A stretch of DNA of 64,000 bases from Thalassospira lucentensis (GTDB taxonomy: Bacteria; Pseudomonadota; Alphaproteobacteria; Rhodospirillales; Thalassospiraceae). The notes beneath the pieces were generated by a model, which had not been told where the DNA came from, did no database searches, and worked only from the letters and a program-made list of their open reading frames with translations. The DNA is taken from the NCBI RefSeq assembly GCF_001613805.1, contig NZ_LPVY01000007.1:1-64000 (forward strand). Reading direction: 5' to 3'. Both the position numbers and the translations under genes were made by a program. Shown here piece by piece: positions 1 to 7,989 of the stretch; positions within the stretch are counted from its first letter, which is position 1, and every line of letters begins with the position of its first letter.

Positions 1-2
1 CG

Positions 3-293
3 ATTGCCAGGGCGCTTGAAGGTCAGCTGACCTGCACGATCCATATGGATGGCGGGGATGCGGCGGATGCGCGTTCGTTGCTGCCGATTTTGGAACGCAA
101 GGCGGGGCGTATTCTGGCCAATGGTTTCCCGACCGGGGTCGAGGTTTCCGACACCATGGTGCATGGCGGACCATACCCGGCATCGACAAATTTCGGGGCG
201 ACATCGGTTGGTACCATGTCGATCCGTCGCTTCCTGCGTCCGGTTTGCTATCAGAACATCCCCACCGATGTCCTGCCGGCTGATCTGGCCTGA
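3..293 (+). CDS. Alpha-ketoglutarate semialdehyde dehydrogenase, C-terminal part
   Basis: This is the last ~96 codons of an aldehyde dehydrogenase cut by the left window edge. The residues GFPTGVEVSDTMVHGGPYP, TSVGTMSIRRFLRPVCYQN and the closing LPADLA are typical of the C-terminus of NADP-dependent 2,5-dioxovalerate (alpha-ketoglutarate semialdehyde) dehydrogenases, which end the Weimberg pentose and the oxidative uronate pathways by making 2-oxoglutarate. The catalytic Cys and Rossmann region lie outside. Both catabolic loci in this window (xylose, and KdgD/uronate) need this activity. It lies 59 bp before the RraA-like gene and is probably co-transcribed with it. Confidence 0.85.
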   Translation: MARALEGQLTCTIHMDGGDAADARSLLPILERKAGRILANGFPTGVEVSDTMVHGGPYPASTNFGATSVGTMSIRRFLRPVCYQNIPTDVLPADLA

Positions 294-352
294 TCGCATT
301 TTATTGATTTGCCGGGGTGATCGCGCCCCGGCGCACCTACGGAGTTCATATA

Positions 353-1078
353 ATGAGCGATTATGTCCTTGGCGACGCAACGCGCGAGAAGCTTAAGAAC
401 GTCAGCACGGCCTCGCTTTGCACTGCCCTTTTCAAACGTGGCCTGCGCAATCAGTTTATTCAGGATGTCGGCCCGGTTGCGCCAAAAGGTGAAAACATGG
501 TCGGGCAGGCTTATACCCTGCGTTATATTCCGGCCCGCGAAGACCGCAACCCGATCGAGGTTTTCCGCGATCCAAACCATCCGCAGCGTATTGCGGTTGA
601 ACAATGCCCAACTGGTCACGTTCTGGTGATGGATAGCCGCAAGGACGCGCGCGCTGCGTCTGCCGGATCGATCCTCGTGACCCGCCTGATGAAGCGCGGC
701 GTTGTTGGTATCGTTACCGATGGTGGTTTCCGTGATGCCGAAGGCATTGGCAAACTTGATATCCATGCCTATCACAACCGCCCGTCGGCACCGACTAACC
801 TGACCCTGCACGAGGCTTATGACCTTAACGTCCCGATCGGGTGTGGCGATGCGCCGGTTTTCCCGGGGGATGTTCTGGTTGGGGATAAGGATGGCGTTGT
901 TGTCATTCCGGCCCATCTTGCCGACGAGCTGGCTGAGGAATGCGCAGGCATGGAAAGCTTCGAGGACTTCGTTCTTGAAGAAGTCCTGGCAGGTAAGCCG
1001 ATCATCGGCCTTTATCCGGCGACCAAGGACGAAACCAAAGCCAATTATGAGGCATGGCGCAAAAAAACGGGTCGCTGA
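353..1078 (+). CDS. RraA-like / HMG-CHA aldolase-fold protein
   Basis: 241 aa, starting at the ATG 8 nt after an ACGGAG ribosome-binding site. It belongs to the RraA-like superfamily (RNase E inhibitor-like proteins and divalent-metal 4-hydroxy-4-methyl-2-oxoglutarate / carboxy-hydroxy-oxoadipate aldolases). The signature segment runs from G105 to the FRD motif (R127-D128), where Asp helps hold the metal and Arg the substrate carboxylate. The aldolase branch uses these residues, so an enzyme acting on a 2-keto acid is more likely here than an RNase E regulator. Position directly after the semialdehyde dehydrogenase supports a role in sugar-acid catabolism, but the substrate is unknown. A terminator follows. 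Confidence 0.85.
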   Translation: MSDYVLGDATREKLKNVSTASLCTALFKRGLRNQFIQDVGPVAPKGENMVGQAYTLRYIPAREDRNPIEVFRDPNHPQRIAVEQCPTGHVLVMDSRKDARAASAGSILVTRLMKRGVVGIVTDGGFRDAEGIGKLDIHAYHNRPSAPTNLTLHEAYDLNVPIGCGDAPVFPGDVLVGDKDGVVVIPAHLADELAEECAGMESFEDFVLEEVLAGKPIIGLYPATKDETKANYEAWRKKTGR

Positions 1079-1107
1079 TCCCGTTATGCTTTGCTGAATA
1101 CTGCGTA

Positions 1108-1134
1108 AAGCCGCCCTGTTTCGGGCGGCTTTTT
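1108..1134 (+). terminator. Rho-independent terminator after the RraA-like gene
   Basis: The arms AAGCCGCCC and GGGCGGCTTTT flank a short loop and end in a T-run. It lies between two convergent genes (RraA-like on + and ROK on -) and can serve both strands. Confidence 0.85.
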
Positions 1135-1162
1135 GCATTTCGGGTCTAGCCAAGTGATCCGG

Positions 1163-2407
1163 TCAGTTTGCCGGTGGATTGGCGAACATGCTTTCGTCAT
1201 GGCGCAAAAGGCTTTGGCCGATTGCACCCTGCAATGCCAGATCCTTGTCCCACGGCAAGTGGATGATCTTGGGCCCGTTACGCAGTTCCGGCACCTGTGC
1301 CTCGCGAAGGCCACGTTCGATTTCGGGTTCCATCAGATCATAGGCACGTGCGCCGGAACCGGTAATCAGGATGCGTTCCGGTCCCAGAAGGGCGATCAGA
1401 TTGGCAATGCCATATCCCAGTACCTTTCCGGCGTGGCGGAACAGATCGGCAAGGTCGTCGTGGCCGTCACGCGCCCGTCTGACCAGATCCATCATCTGTT
1501 TTTCACTGGGATGCAGACTGTTGGGATCGGGCAGGTCAATAAGGCCGCTGGCATCACGCAAAATGGCGTAATCCCCGATATAGGCTTCAATACAACCGCG
1601 TCGCCCGCAATTGCAAAGCGGCCCGTCGGGCTGGTATTTCATATGGCCAAATTCGGCGGCCGCGCCAAAATGCCCGTTATAGACCGCCCCGTTCAGGACA
1701 AGCCCCATACCCACGCCATATCCCAGCATGATCACGGCAAAATCGCCATTGCCGCCAAGATCGTTATTCTGGGTAATTGCGGTCGCAATACAGTTGGCAT
1801 CGTTTGACATCTGGACAATCCCGCCAAAGCGTTCGCGTAACGGTTTGGTAATCGCGATGTGACGATTGCGAAGGGCCGGTGACCAGATAATTTCGCCGCT
1901 GTTGCTGTCGGCGACACCCTGTATGGCGATGCCGATCCCGATGGGCGGGTTTGGCGCGATATCGCGGTTATCGGCAATGAACTGATCAATCAGATCGCAA
2001 AGTGTCGTCACCAGCGATGTTTCATCAAGATCGCGGGTATTGATGCTGTGCTGGATGCTGCGTTCAATCTCCCCCTTGAAATTGCCCAACGCGATTTCAA
2101 CAAGATTGATGGTCAGTTTGACACCAATCACACTGGCTGCAGAGGGAACGAGATCAAGCAGAACCTTGGGGCGGCCGCGTGTAGCACTTTGGCCGCCATT
2201 GCCATTCGTGCCGTTTGGTGTGCCCTGGGTTTCCTTGACCAGCCCCTGTGCAATCAGATCGGCGGTCAGCGAGGTAACTGTTGCCGGGCTTAATCCGGTG
2301 GCATTACCAATATCGATCCGTGCGGCCGGGCCATGGATACGCAGAAAGCGCAGAATGGCAATCTGGGACGGTTGGCGCGGAGTATCGTGATCGGTTCGAC
2401 GGCTCAT
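1163..2407 (-). CDS. ROK-family transcriptional regulator (xylose locus)
   Basis: 414 aa, the usual length of ROK repressors of the NagC/Mlc/XylR type. The N-terminal ~60 residues form a winged HTH (ATGLSPATVTSLTADLI). The ROK sugar-binding fold follows, with the zinc-binding motif C-N-C-G-R-R-G-C at residues 265-272 and the glycine-rich GYGIANLIALLGPERILITG region near the C-terminus. It is the last gene downstream of the xylF-xylH-ATPase-xylX series on the same strand, so it most likely senses xylose or a derivative and represses the locus. The effector is not visible from sequence. An AT-rich inverted repeat in the xylF/xylB intergenic region is a candidate operator. Confidence 0.9.
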   Translation of the reverse strand: MSRRTDHDTPRQPSQIAILRFLRIHGPAARIDIGNATGLSPATVTSLTADLIAQGLVKETQGTPNGTNGNGGQSATRGRPKVLLDLVPSAASVIGVKLTINLVEIALGNFKGEIERSIQHSINTRDLDETSLVTTLCDLIDQFIADNRDIAPNPPIGIGIAIQGVADSNSGEIIWSPALRNRHIAITKPLRERFGGIVQMSNDANCIATAITQNNDLGGNGDFAVIMLGYGVGMGLVLNGAVYNGHFGAAAEFGHMKYQPDGPLCNCGRRGCIEAYIGDYAILRDASGLIDLPDPNSLHPSEKQMMDLVRRARDGHDDLADLFRHAGKVLGYGIANLIALLGPERILITGSGARAYDLMEPEIERGLREAQVPELRNGPKIIHLPWDKDLALQGAIGQSLLRHDESMFANPPAN

Positions 2408-2437
2408 GGGCGGGGCCTGTTATTCTGCAAGGCGGGA

Positions 2438-2465
2438 CCGGAACCGGGAGAAAACCCGGTTCCGG
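2438..2465 (-). terminator. Strong hairpin between xylX and the ROK gene
   Basis: An 11-bp perfect stem, CCGGAACCGGG / CCCGGTTCCGG, with a 6-nt loop. It has no good U-tract on the minus strand, so it may be an RNA-stabilising or attenuating hairpin separating xylX from the downstream regulator rather than a full terminator. Confidence 0.6.
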
Positions 2466-2512
2466 ATAAGGGCATGTTTTTTACCGCTTTGGCAAGCTGG
2501 TGATGCACCGGG

Positions 2513-3694
2513 TTAAAGCAATCCGCGCGCGGCCAGATTGGTCATCAACGCCGTGATGCCAAAGGTCCAGGGCGCAATTGCGTCTGACCGGTCGACCTGA
2601 TTGCAAAGTGTGCCAAGGCAAGGGGTCGAAATGGTGACAAGGTCGCCCATTTCATGGGTAAAGCCCTTGCCTTTGCCGCCACGATCATCGGTGGGCGCAA
2701 ACATCGTGCCCAGAAACAGCATGAAGCCATCCGGATATTGATGATGTTTGCCGCATGCCTGTGCGGCGAGGCTTTCGGGTGAGCGACTGATCTGGCTCAT
2801 GGAGGAGCCAGCATCAAGGTGATAGCCATCCTGTCCGTCGACCGCCATTTTAAGATCGGCCTGCTTGACGGTTTCAAGCGTGAAATTACCATCAAAAATG
2901 CGGATGAACGGTCCGATGGCGCAGGAGCCGTTATTGTCCTTTGCCTTGCCCAGAAGCAATGCTGAGCGGCCTTCGATGTCGCGCAGGTTGACATCGTTGC
3001 CAAGGGTCGCACCGATGATTTTGCCCTTTGAGCTGACGGCGAGAACAACTTCGGGTTCCGGGTTGTTCCAGTTTGAAATCGGATGCAGGCCAACATGCGC
3101 GCCATGACCGACGGCGGACATTGGCGGGGATTTGGTAAAGATTTCCGCATCCGGGCCAATGCCGACTTCAAGATATTGCGACCATGCGCCTTTGCCGATC
3201 AGGACTTCCTTGATGTCCGCGGCCTTTTTCGATCCCGGTTCGATCTGTGACAGGTCATCGCCGATGATGCCGGTGATTTCGGTGCGGATCAGGTCGGCCT
3301 TGCTGGCGTCGCCGCGCGCCTGTTCTTCGATCACACGTTCCAGAAGGCTTGCGACAAAGGTGACACCGCTGGCCTTGATCGCCTGAAGGTCATTGGGGCT
3401 GAGCAGATGCAAGGTTTGCGATCCTGCACCGGGCCTGGATGCGGCAACAATGTCATCCAGGGTGCCGACCAGCGGGAAACCCGACGGGTTACGAAGCTGC
3501 GATACCAAGTCCTCGCGTTCGAGAAGCTGGCTGATCGTCGGGGCCAGTTTGCTGATATCGCGAAGGTTTCCCTGATCGACAACGGCCGGGGTCGGGCCGG
3601 AAACGCGTGGATCCCAGACGCGACCAACCAAGATGGCATTGCCATGATCGTCGGGCAGAATATCGCGGGCGGTATTCGGAAAGTCGATAGTCAT
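2513..3694 (-). CDS. xylX: 2-keto-3-deoxy-D-xylonate dehydratase (FAH family)
   Basis: 393 aa. It is recognised by close similarity in length and sequence to Caulobacter XylX, which dehydrates 2-dehydro-3-deoxy-D-pentonate to alpha-ketoglutarate semialdehyde in the Weimberg pathway. Shared blocks include [64 protein letters not shown] and [14 protein letters not shown]. The FAH-fold metal ligands are expected at E213, E215 and D234. The start codon overlaps the stop of the upstream ATPase gene by 4 bp, which indicates translational coupling within the transporter operon. The product acts in the cytosol and feeds the semialdehyde dehydrogenase at the window edge. Confidence 0.93.
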   Translation of the reverse strand: MTIDFPNTARDILPDDHGNAILVGRVWDPRVSGPTPAVVDQGNLRDISKLAPTISQLLEREDLVSQLRNPSGFPLVGTLDDIVAASRPGAGSQTLHLLSPNDLQAIKASGVTFVASLLERVIEEQARGDASKADLIRTEITGIIGDDLSQIEPGSKKAADIKEVLIGKGAWSQYLEVGIGPDAEIFTKSPPMSAVGHGAHVGLHPISNWNNPEPEVVLAVSSKGKIIGATLGNDVNLRDIEGRSALLLGKAKDNNGSCAIGPFIRIFDGNFTLETVKQADLKMAVDGQDGYHLDAGSSMSQISRSPESLAAQACGKHHQYPDGFMLFLGTMFAPTDDRGGKGKGFTHEMGDLVTISTPCLGTLCNQVDRSDAIAPWTFGITALMTNLAARGLL

Positions 3695-4509
3695 TCGGGA
3701 GCCTCTTTGTTCGGGGCGTTGGTGGCACCCGGCCCGGCCAGATGCATAAGATGTTCGGGCATTTTACCCAGAATGATCATGCCCAGAACATCGTCATGGG
3801 TGACATCCTTGGTCGGGACGGTGCCGACCAGCTTGCCGTTCTTCATAACATGCAAACGATCAGACAAATCAAACACATCATGAAGATCGTGACTGATCAA
3901 CAAAATACCGAGCCCGTCACGTTTAAGCTGGGCAATCAGTTCGCCGACCATGCGGGTTTCATGCACGCCAAGTGCCGCGCAGGGTTCATCCATGATCAGG
4001 ACGCGGGCTTCGAACAAAAGCGCGCGCGCAATCGCGACCGATTGGCGTTGCCCGCCCGAAAGGGCCGAAACCGGTGATGTGAATTTATGGAAATTCGGAT
4101 TCAGGCGATGCAGGACTTCGCGGGCCTTGTGTTCCATCGCCGCATCATCCAGAAAGCCTAGCCTGTCGACGATTTCACGACCCAGAAACAGGTTCTGTGC
4201 GGCGTCGAGATTGTCGGCAAGGGCCAGGTTCTGATAGATGGTTTCGATATTGTTGTCACGGGCATCGCGCGCATTTTCAATTTTGGCTTCACGACCATCG
4301 ACGATGATCTGGCCTGTATCGGCCTTATATGCGCCCGAAAGCACCTTGATCAGGGTTGATTTGCCTGCACCATTATGGCCAAGCACGCCAACCACTTCGC
4401 CGGGATAAAGATCGATGGAAACCCCGTCGACCGCCTTGACCCCGCCAAAGCTGATATGAATGTCGCGCATTTCGACCAGCGGGTTTTGACCGGTTTTGAT
4501 ATCGTTCAT
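3691..4509 (-). CDS. Sugar ABC transporter ATP-binding protein, single domain
   Basis: 272 aa with one ATPase domain: Walker [10 protein letters not shown] at 44-52, signature LSGGQRQSV near 150-158, Walker B LIMDEP at 171-176. CUT2-family sugar ATPases such as XylG and RbsA are normally fused tandem domains of ~500 aa, so this is the half-length FrcA-like kind, expected to work as a homodimer. The usual DEPTAALGV is DEPCAALGV here. It lies between xylH and xylX in one minus-strand operon and overlaps xylX by 4 bp. Its role is to power xylose (or related pentose) uptake. Confidence 0.93.
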   Translation of the reverse strand: MNDIKTGQNPLVEMRDIHISFGGVKAVDGVSIDLYPGEVVGVLGHNGAGKSTLIKVLSGAYKADTGQIIVDGREAKIENARDARDNNIETIYQNLALADNLDAAQNLFLGREIVDRLGFLDDAAMEHKAREVLHRLNPNFHKFTSPVSALSGGQRQSVAIARALLFEARVLIMDEPCAALGVHETRMVGELIAQLKRDGLGILLISHDLHDVFDLSDRLHVMKNGKLVGTVPTKDVTHDDVLGMIILGKMPEHLMHLAGPGATNAPNKEAPE

Positions 4510-4521
4510 ATCCCTATGCTC

Positions 4522-5787
4522 CTAGCTGGTCGGGTCGCTATAGCGACGGTGGAAATATTTGTCGCTGAACACGGCAAGGACAAGCACAAGGCCGATGACG
4601 ATGCTTTGCAGCGATGTATCAACGCCTAGAAGCGCCATACCGCTTTGCAGGCTTTGCATCACTAGGGCGCCAATCAGCGCACCGTAAATGGTGCCAACAC
4701 CGCCCGCCAGCGACGTGCCGCCAATCACAACCGCAGCAATCACGCGCAATTCGTCAAGCGTGCCAAGATCGTTGCCCGCCGATTGCAGGCGTGCCGATGA
4801 AATCGCCGCACTGATCGCGCACAGGACACCCATCAGGGCAAAGACCGCAACCGTCATGCGTTTGACATTGATCCCGGCCAGTTCGGCTGCTTGTGGGTTG
4901 CCGCCCATGGCAAAGACATAGCGCCCGAACCGGGTGCGTTTGGCAACGATGGTCAGCACGATGGCGACCAGTGCCACAATCAGAAGCGGGATCGGAATGC
5001 CGTGCGAAATCAAAAGGTTTTCCGCCGTTACCGGAATGCCGCGATCCTCAAGAATACGTTCGGCGGCGCGTTCGGGCAGGTGATAGGCATTTAGCGTGAT
5101 GATCGCCACCAGAACCAGCCCGGCCTTGATCAGTGTATTGGTATATTCCGCCCAGATCGGTTTGACCGGGAACTGGAAGGAAAGCCTGCGGCGGCGTTCC
5201 ATGATCGCGGCATAGATGATCGCGACAATCGCAATCGCGGCCACGATCCAGCTCCATGTGGCGCCAATCGTGCCTTCGATCCCGCCGCCAAGCAGCATGA
5301 AATTATGATCGAGCGGGGCAACGGTACGCCCCTGTGTCACCCACCAAGCCGCCCCGCGCCAGACCAGGAGCCCGCCCAGGGTTACGATAAAGGCCGGAAC
5401 GCCAAGATAACCAACGGCAAGCCCCTGAACGCCACCAATTGCAGCCCCGACGACCAAGCCGACAAGCAGGGTGATGATCCAGGTCACCGGATGATTGTAT
5501 TCAAGAAATTGCGGCAGGAAGTCGGTTTGCACCACACCCATGATCATCGCCAGAACCCCCAGCACCGCACCGACCGAAAGATCGATATGGCGGGTGACGA
5601 TAATCAGGACCATCCCGCAGGCCATCACGGCAACAGAGGCGGTCTGGACTGACAGGTTAAAGATGTTTCGCGGGGTGATGAAGCGGCCACCGGAGGCAAC
5701 ATCAAAGCCGATCCAGATAACCAGAAGCACAACGGCGAGCCCCACAAGGCGGCGGTCGACTTCCATCTTGGCAAGTAGTCTTGTCAT
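4522..5787 (-). CDS. xylH: Xylose-type ABC transporter permease
   Basis: 421 aa CUT2-family inner-membrane permease. It has about ten hydrophobic segments, the conserved block IIVTRHIDLSVGAVLG near residues 63-78, and the GGVQGLAVGYLGVPAFIVTLGG region. The hydrophilic insertion around residues 195-215 and the total length fit XylH rather than the shorter RbsC. It is preceded by xylF (with a GC-rich hairpin between) and followed 12 bp later by the single-domain ATPase. It forms the channel of the pentose importer. Confidence 0.92.
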   Translation of the reverse strand: MTRLLAKMEVDRRLVGLAVVLLVIWIGFDVASGGRFITPRNIFNLSVQTASVAVMACGMVLIIVTRHIDLSVGAVLGVLAMIMGVVQTDFLPQFLEYNHPVTWIITLLVGLVVGAAIGGVQGLAVGYLGVPAFIVTLGGLLVWRGAAWWVTQGRTVAPLDHNFMLLGGGIEGTIGATWSWIVAAIAIVAIIYAAIMERRRRLSFQFPVKPIWAEYTNTLIKAGLVLVAIITLNAYHLPERAAERILEDRGIPVTAENLLISHGIPIPLLIVALVAIVLTIVAKRTRFGRYVFAMGGNPQAAELAGINVKRMTVAVFALMGVLCAISAAISSARLQSAGNDLGTLDELRVIAAVVIGGTSLAGGVGTIYGALIGALVMQSLQSGMALLGVDTSLQSIVIGLVLVLAVFSDKYFHRRYSDPTS

Positions 5788-5808
5788 GTAAAATGCTCGT
5801 CAGGCAGC

Positions 5809-5838
5809 GGGGCCGGTCGAAAGGGTGCGGCCGGCCCC
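5809..5838 (-). other. GC-rich stem-loop between xylF and xylH
   Basis: Inverted arms GGGGCCGG and CCGGCCCC surround a 14-nt loop in the 84-bp gap after xylF. Intergenic hairpins after binding-protein genes commonly keep the binding-protein mRNA more abundant than the downstream membrane genes; that role is inferred here. Confidence 0.55.
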
Positions 5839-5871
5839 GGGGTTTAACAAGGTCGGAGGGAGGAAACCTGC

Positions 5872-6903
5872 CTAGTTACAGGCAGCGACCTTGCCGCTTT
5901 CAACCCCTTTGCAGACGACGTCTTTCGATACCCAGCCTGCATCAATCACAAGATCAAGCTTGTTCTGGGTTATCGCCACCGGATCAAGGAAGTAGGATTT
6001 CATGGTGACGCCGTTCGGGCTGTTCCAGTCTTGGGTGCCTTCGACATCACCAAGTTTTGCACCTTTTGCCAGCTCAACCGCGATTTCGGCTGCGCGCTGT
6101 CCCAGAAGGCGGGCATCTTTCCAGACCGAAACCGTCTGAGTGCCAAGAGCAACACGGTTAAGTGCGGCGTGATCCCCATCCTGACCGGAAACCGGGATGC
6201 CCTGCATGCCCTGTGCCGAAAGGGCGGCAACAACACCGCCAGCAGTGCCATCGTTCGAGGCGACAACGGCATCAACCTTGTTATCGGCAGCCGTCAGGAA
6301 CTGTTCCATGTTGCGCTGGGCGATGGCGGGCTGCCAGCTATCGGTATAGGCTTCGCCGACGACCTTGATGTCGCCGCTATCAATTGCGGCCTGAAGGATT
6401 TCAAGCTGGCCTTCATGCAGGATATTGGCGTTCGGGTCGGTCGGTGCGCCCTTGATAAAGACGTAATTGCCTTTCGGCTGTTCGCCAAACACGGCTTCGG
6501 CCTGCAGACGGCCGACTTCCTTGTTGTTGAACGTAATGTAATAGGCGTTCGGGTCTTCGATCAGGCGGTCATAACCAACCACCGGAATGCCTTCATTGAT
6601 CGCCTGCGTAACCGCAGCGCCGATCGATGATGAATCCTGTGCGAGAACGATCAATGCGTCTGCACCACGTGAAATCAGGCTTTCGATATCGGAAAGCTGT
6701 TTGGACGGCGAGCTTTGAGCATCTGCGCTGATATATTCTGCGCCGGCTGCTTCCAGTGCCTTCACAATGGCGGCTTCGTCGGTTTTCCAGCGTTCTTCCT
6801 GGAAGTTCGACCAGCTGACGCCAACGATCAGATCGTCAGCAAAGGCATTGGCGGAAAACAGCACGGCACCGGCCAGTGCGACCGAGGAGAGGAGTTTTTT
6901 CAT
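5872..6903 (-). CDS. xylF: D-xylose periplasmic binding protein
   Basis: 343 aa from the ATG that follows a GGGAAG ribosome-binding site; an upstream in-frame ATG at 6942 would spoil the signal peptide. Residues 1-22 (MKKLLSSVALAGAVLFSANAFA) are a Sec signal peptide. The mature protein shows the XylF pattern: a W-x(3)-ERW-x-KD-like start (NFQEERWKTDEAA), DIESLISRGADALIVLAQDS, GYDRLIEDPNAYYITFNNKEVG, DAVVASNDGTAGGVVAALSAQG and SGQDGDHAALNRVALGTQT. It captures xylose in the periplasm for the XylH/ATPase importer. It is the first gene of the minus-strand operon and is divergent from xylB. Confidence 0.94.
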   Translation of the reverse strand: MKKLLSSVALAGAVLFSANAFADDLIVGVSWSNFQEERWKTDEAAIVKALEAAGAEYISADAQSSPSKQLSDIESLISRGADALIVLAQDSSSIGAAVTQAINEGIPVVGYDRLIEDPNAYYITFNNKEVGRLQAEAVFGEQPKGNYVFIKGAPTDPNANILHEGQLEILQAAIDSGDIKVVGEAYTDSWQPAIAQRNMEQFLTAADNKVDAVVASNDGTAGGVVAALSAQGMQGIPVSGQDGDHAALNRVALGTQTVSVWKDARLLGQRAAEIAVELAKGAKLGDVEGTQDWNSPNGVTMKSYFLDPVAITQNKLDLVIDAGWVSKDVVCKGVESGKVAACN

Positions 6904-6995
6904 CTGTTTCTTCCCTGAATGATATGTGTCTTGCAGTGACATTTATTTTTGTTGTCGAAAAAATGTTGACGCCTTCGATCCGTCCTGTCAAATTT

Positions 6996-7017
6996 TTTTT
7001 AATGAACAAATTAAAAA
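6996..7017. promoter_or_regulatory. Candidate ROK operator in the xylF/xylB intergenic region
   Basis: A perfect 8-bp inverted repeat, TTTTTAAT-6-ATTAAAAA, lies in the 244-bp gap between divergent xylF and xylB. AT-rich palindromes of this size are typical NagC/Mlc-type (ROK) operators, and the locus encodes a ROK protein. The gap also contains AT-rich stretches near 6942-6965 and 7098-7125 that may hold the two promoters. Confidence 0.45.
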
Positions 7018-7147
7018 TCTCGCTTTTCAGGCTCAAACCCATCATTGAACCGCATGTTTAGTTGATTCTATGTGGATTTGAGTTGGTGCAGCGCAGCATT
7101 TAATTTGATATCGAAAAATAAAAGATGAAAACAAGTCAGGGAACGTC

Positions 7148-7909
7148 ATGACAGCGAGTTATCACGACATAGACGGCAAATCGGTTCTTGTAACCGGTGG
7201 TGCGTCGGGCATTGGCGCTTCTATCGTCCGGGCCTTTTGTGCGCAGGGTGCGCGGGTCGGCTTTTTTGATATTGATGATGCGGCGGCGGCAAAACTGTGT
7301 GCCGAAATCGAACGCGATCTGGATGTTCGTCCGTACTACATGTCACTTGATCTGCGCGATCAGGCCCGAATTCCCAAGGCCATTACCGAAATGGCATCGA
7401 AAATCGGAGTGATTGATGTGCTGGTCAATAATGCCGCGCGTGATGATCGCCACAGCCCCGAAGAAACCGGGCCGGATGAATGGCGTGATAAGCTTGATGT
7501 CAATCTGTCACACCAGTTTTTCTGTTCGCGTGCCGTGGCAAAGGGCATGGCCGAGAAGGGCCGGGGCAGCATCATTAATTTCAGTTCGGTAAGTTATTTG
7601 ATGGGGCTGCCCGATCTGGTCGGTTATGAAACGGCCAAAGCCGGTGTGGTTGGCATGACGCGCGCACTGGCGCGTGATTGGGGTGCGGATGGTATCCGGG
7701 TCAATACGGTCATTCCGGGCTGTATCATTACCCAGCGACAGCTTGACCTTTGGATCAGCCCGGAAGATGAAGAGCGCATTCAGTCCGAACAATGCATCAA
7801 GCGTCGACTTGTCGGGGATGATGTTGCACAGATGGTGCTTTTCCTCGCATCTGACGTGTCATCGGCATGTTCGTCACAAAGCTTTATCGTCGACGGCGGA
7901 CTTGTCTGA
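7148..7909 (+). CDS. xylB: D-xylose 1-dehydrogenase (SDR family)
   Basis: 253 aa classical short-chain dehydrogenase: cofactor motif TGGASGIG at 16-23, NNA at 95-97, catalytic N119, a Ser near 147, Y160 and K164. It shares with Caulobacter XylB the distinctive DDRH after NNA, the FCSRAVAKGM region, YETAKAG and an IVDGG-like end. The expected reaction is NAD-dependent oxidation of D-xylose to D-xylonolactone, the first Weimberg step. It is divergent from the xylose importer and 80 bp upstream of the XylD-like dehydratase. Substrate specificity is inferred from homology and context; L-arabinose cannot be excluded. Confidence 0.88.
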   Translation: MTASYHDIDGKSVLVTGGASGIGASIVRAFCAQGARVGFFDIDDAAAAKLCAEIERDLDVRPYYMSLDLRDQARIPKAITEMASKIGVIDVLVNNAARDDRHSPEETGPDEWRDKLDVNLSHQFFCSRAVAKGMAEKGRGSIINFSSVSYLMGLPDLVGYETAKAGVVGMTRALARDWGADGIRVNTVIPGCIITQRQLDLWISPEDEERIQSEQCIKRRLVGDDVAQMVLFLASDVSSACSSQSFIVDGGLV

Positions 7910-7989
7910 TAGTCTGCCCAAAACGAAGTAACGTTACGCCATAATCGCCAGTATTCCGCAGCCCCGATATCCCGCAGTCAGAGACGATC

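Noticed and set aside
251-1153. 300-codon open frame antisense to the RraA-like gene
   Set aside because: The + strand product is a clear family member; the antisense frame has no fold signature and arises from codon bias of the sense gene.
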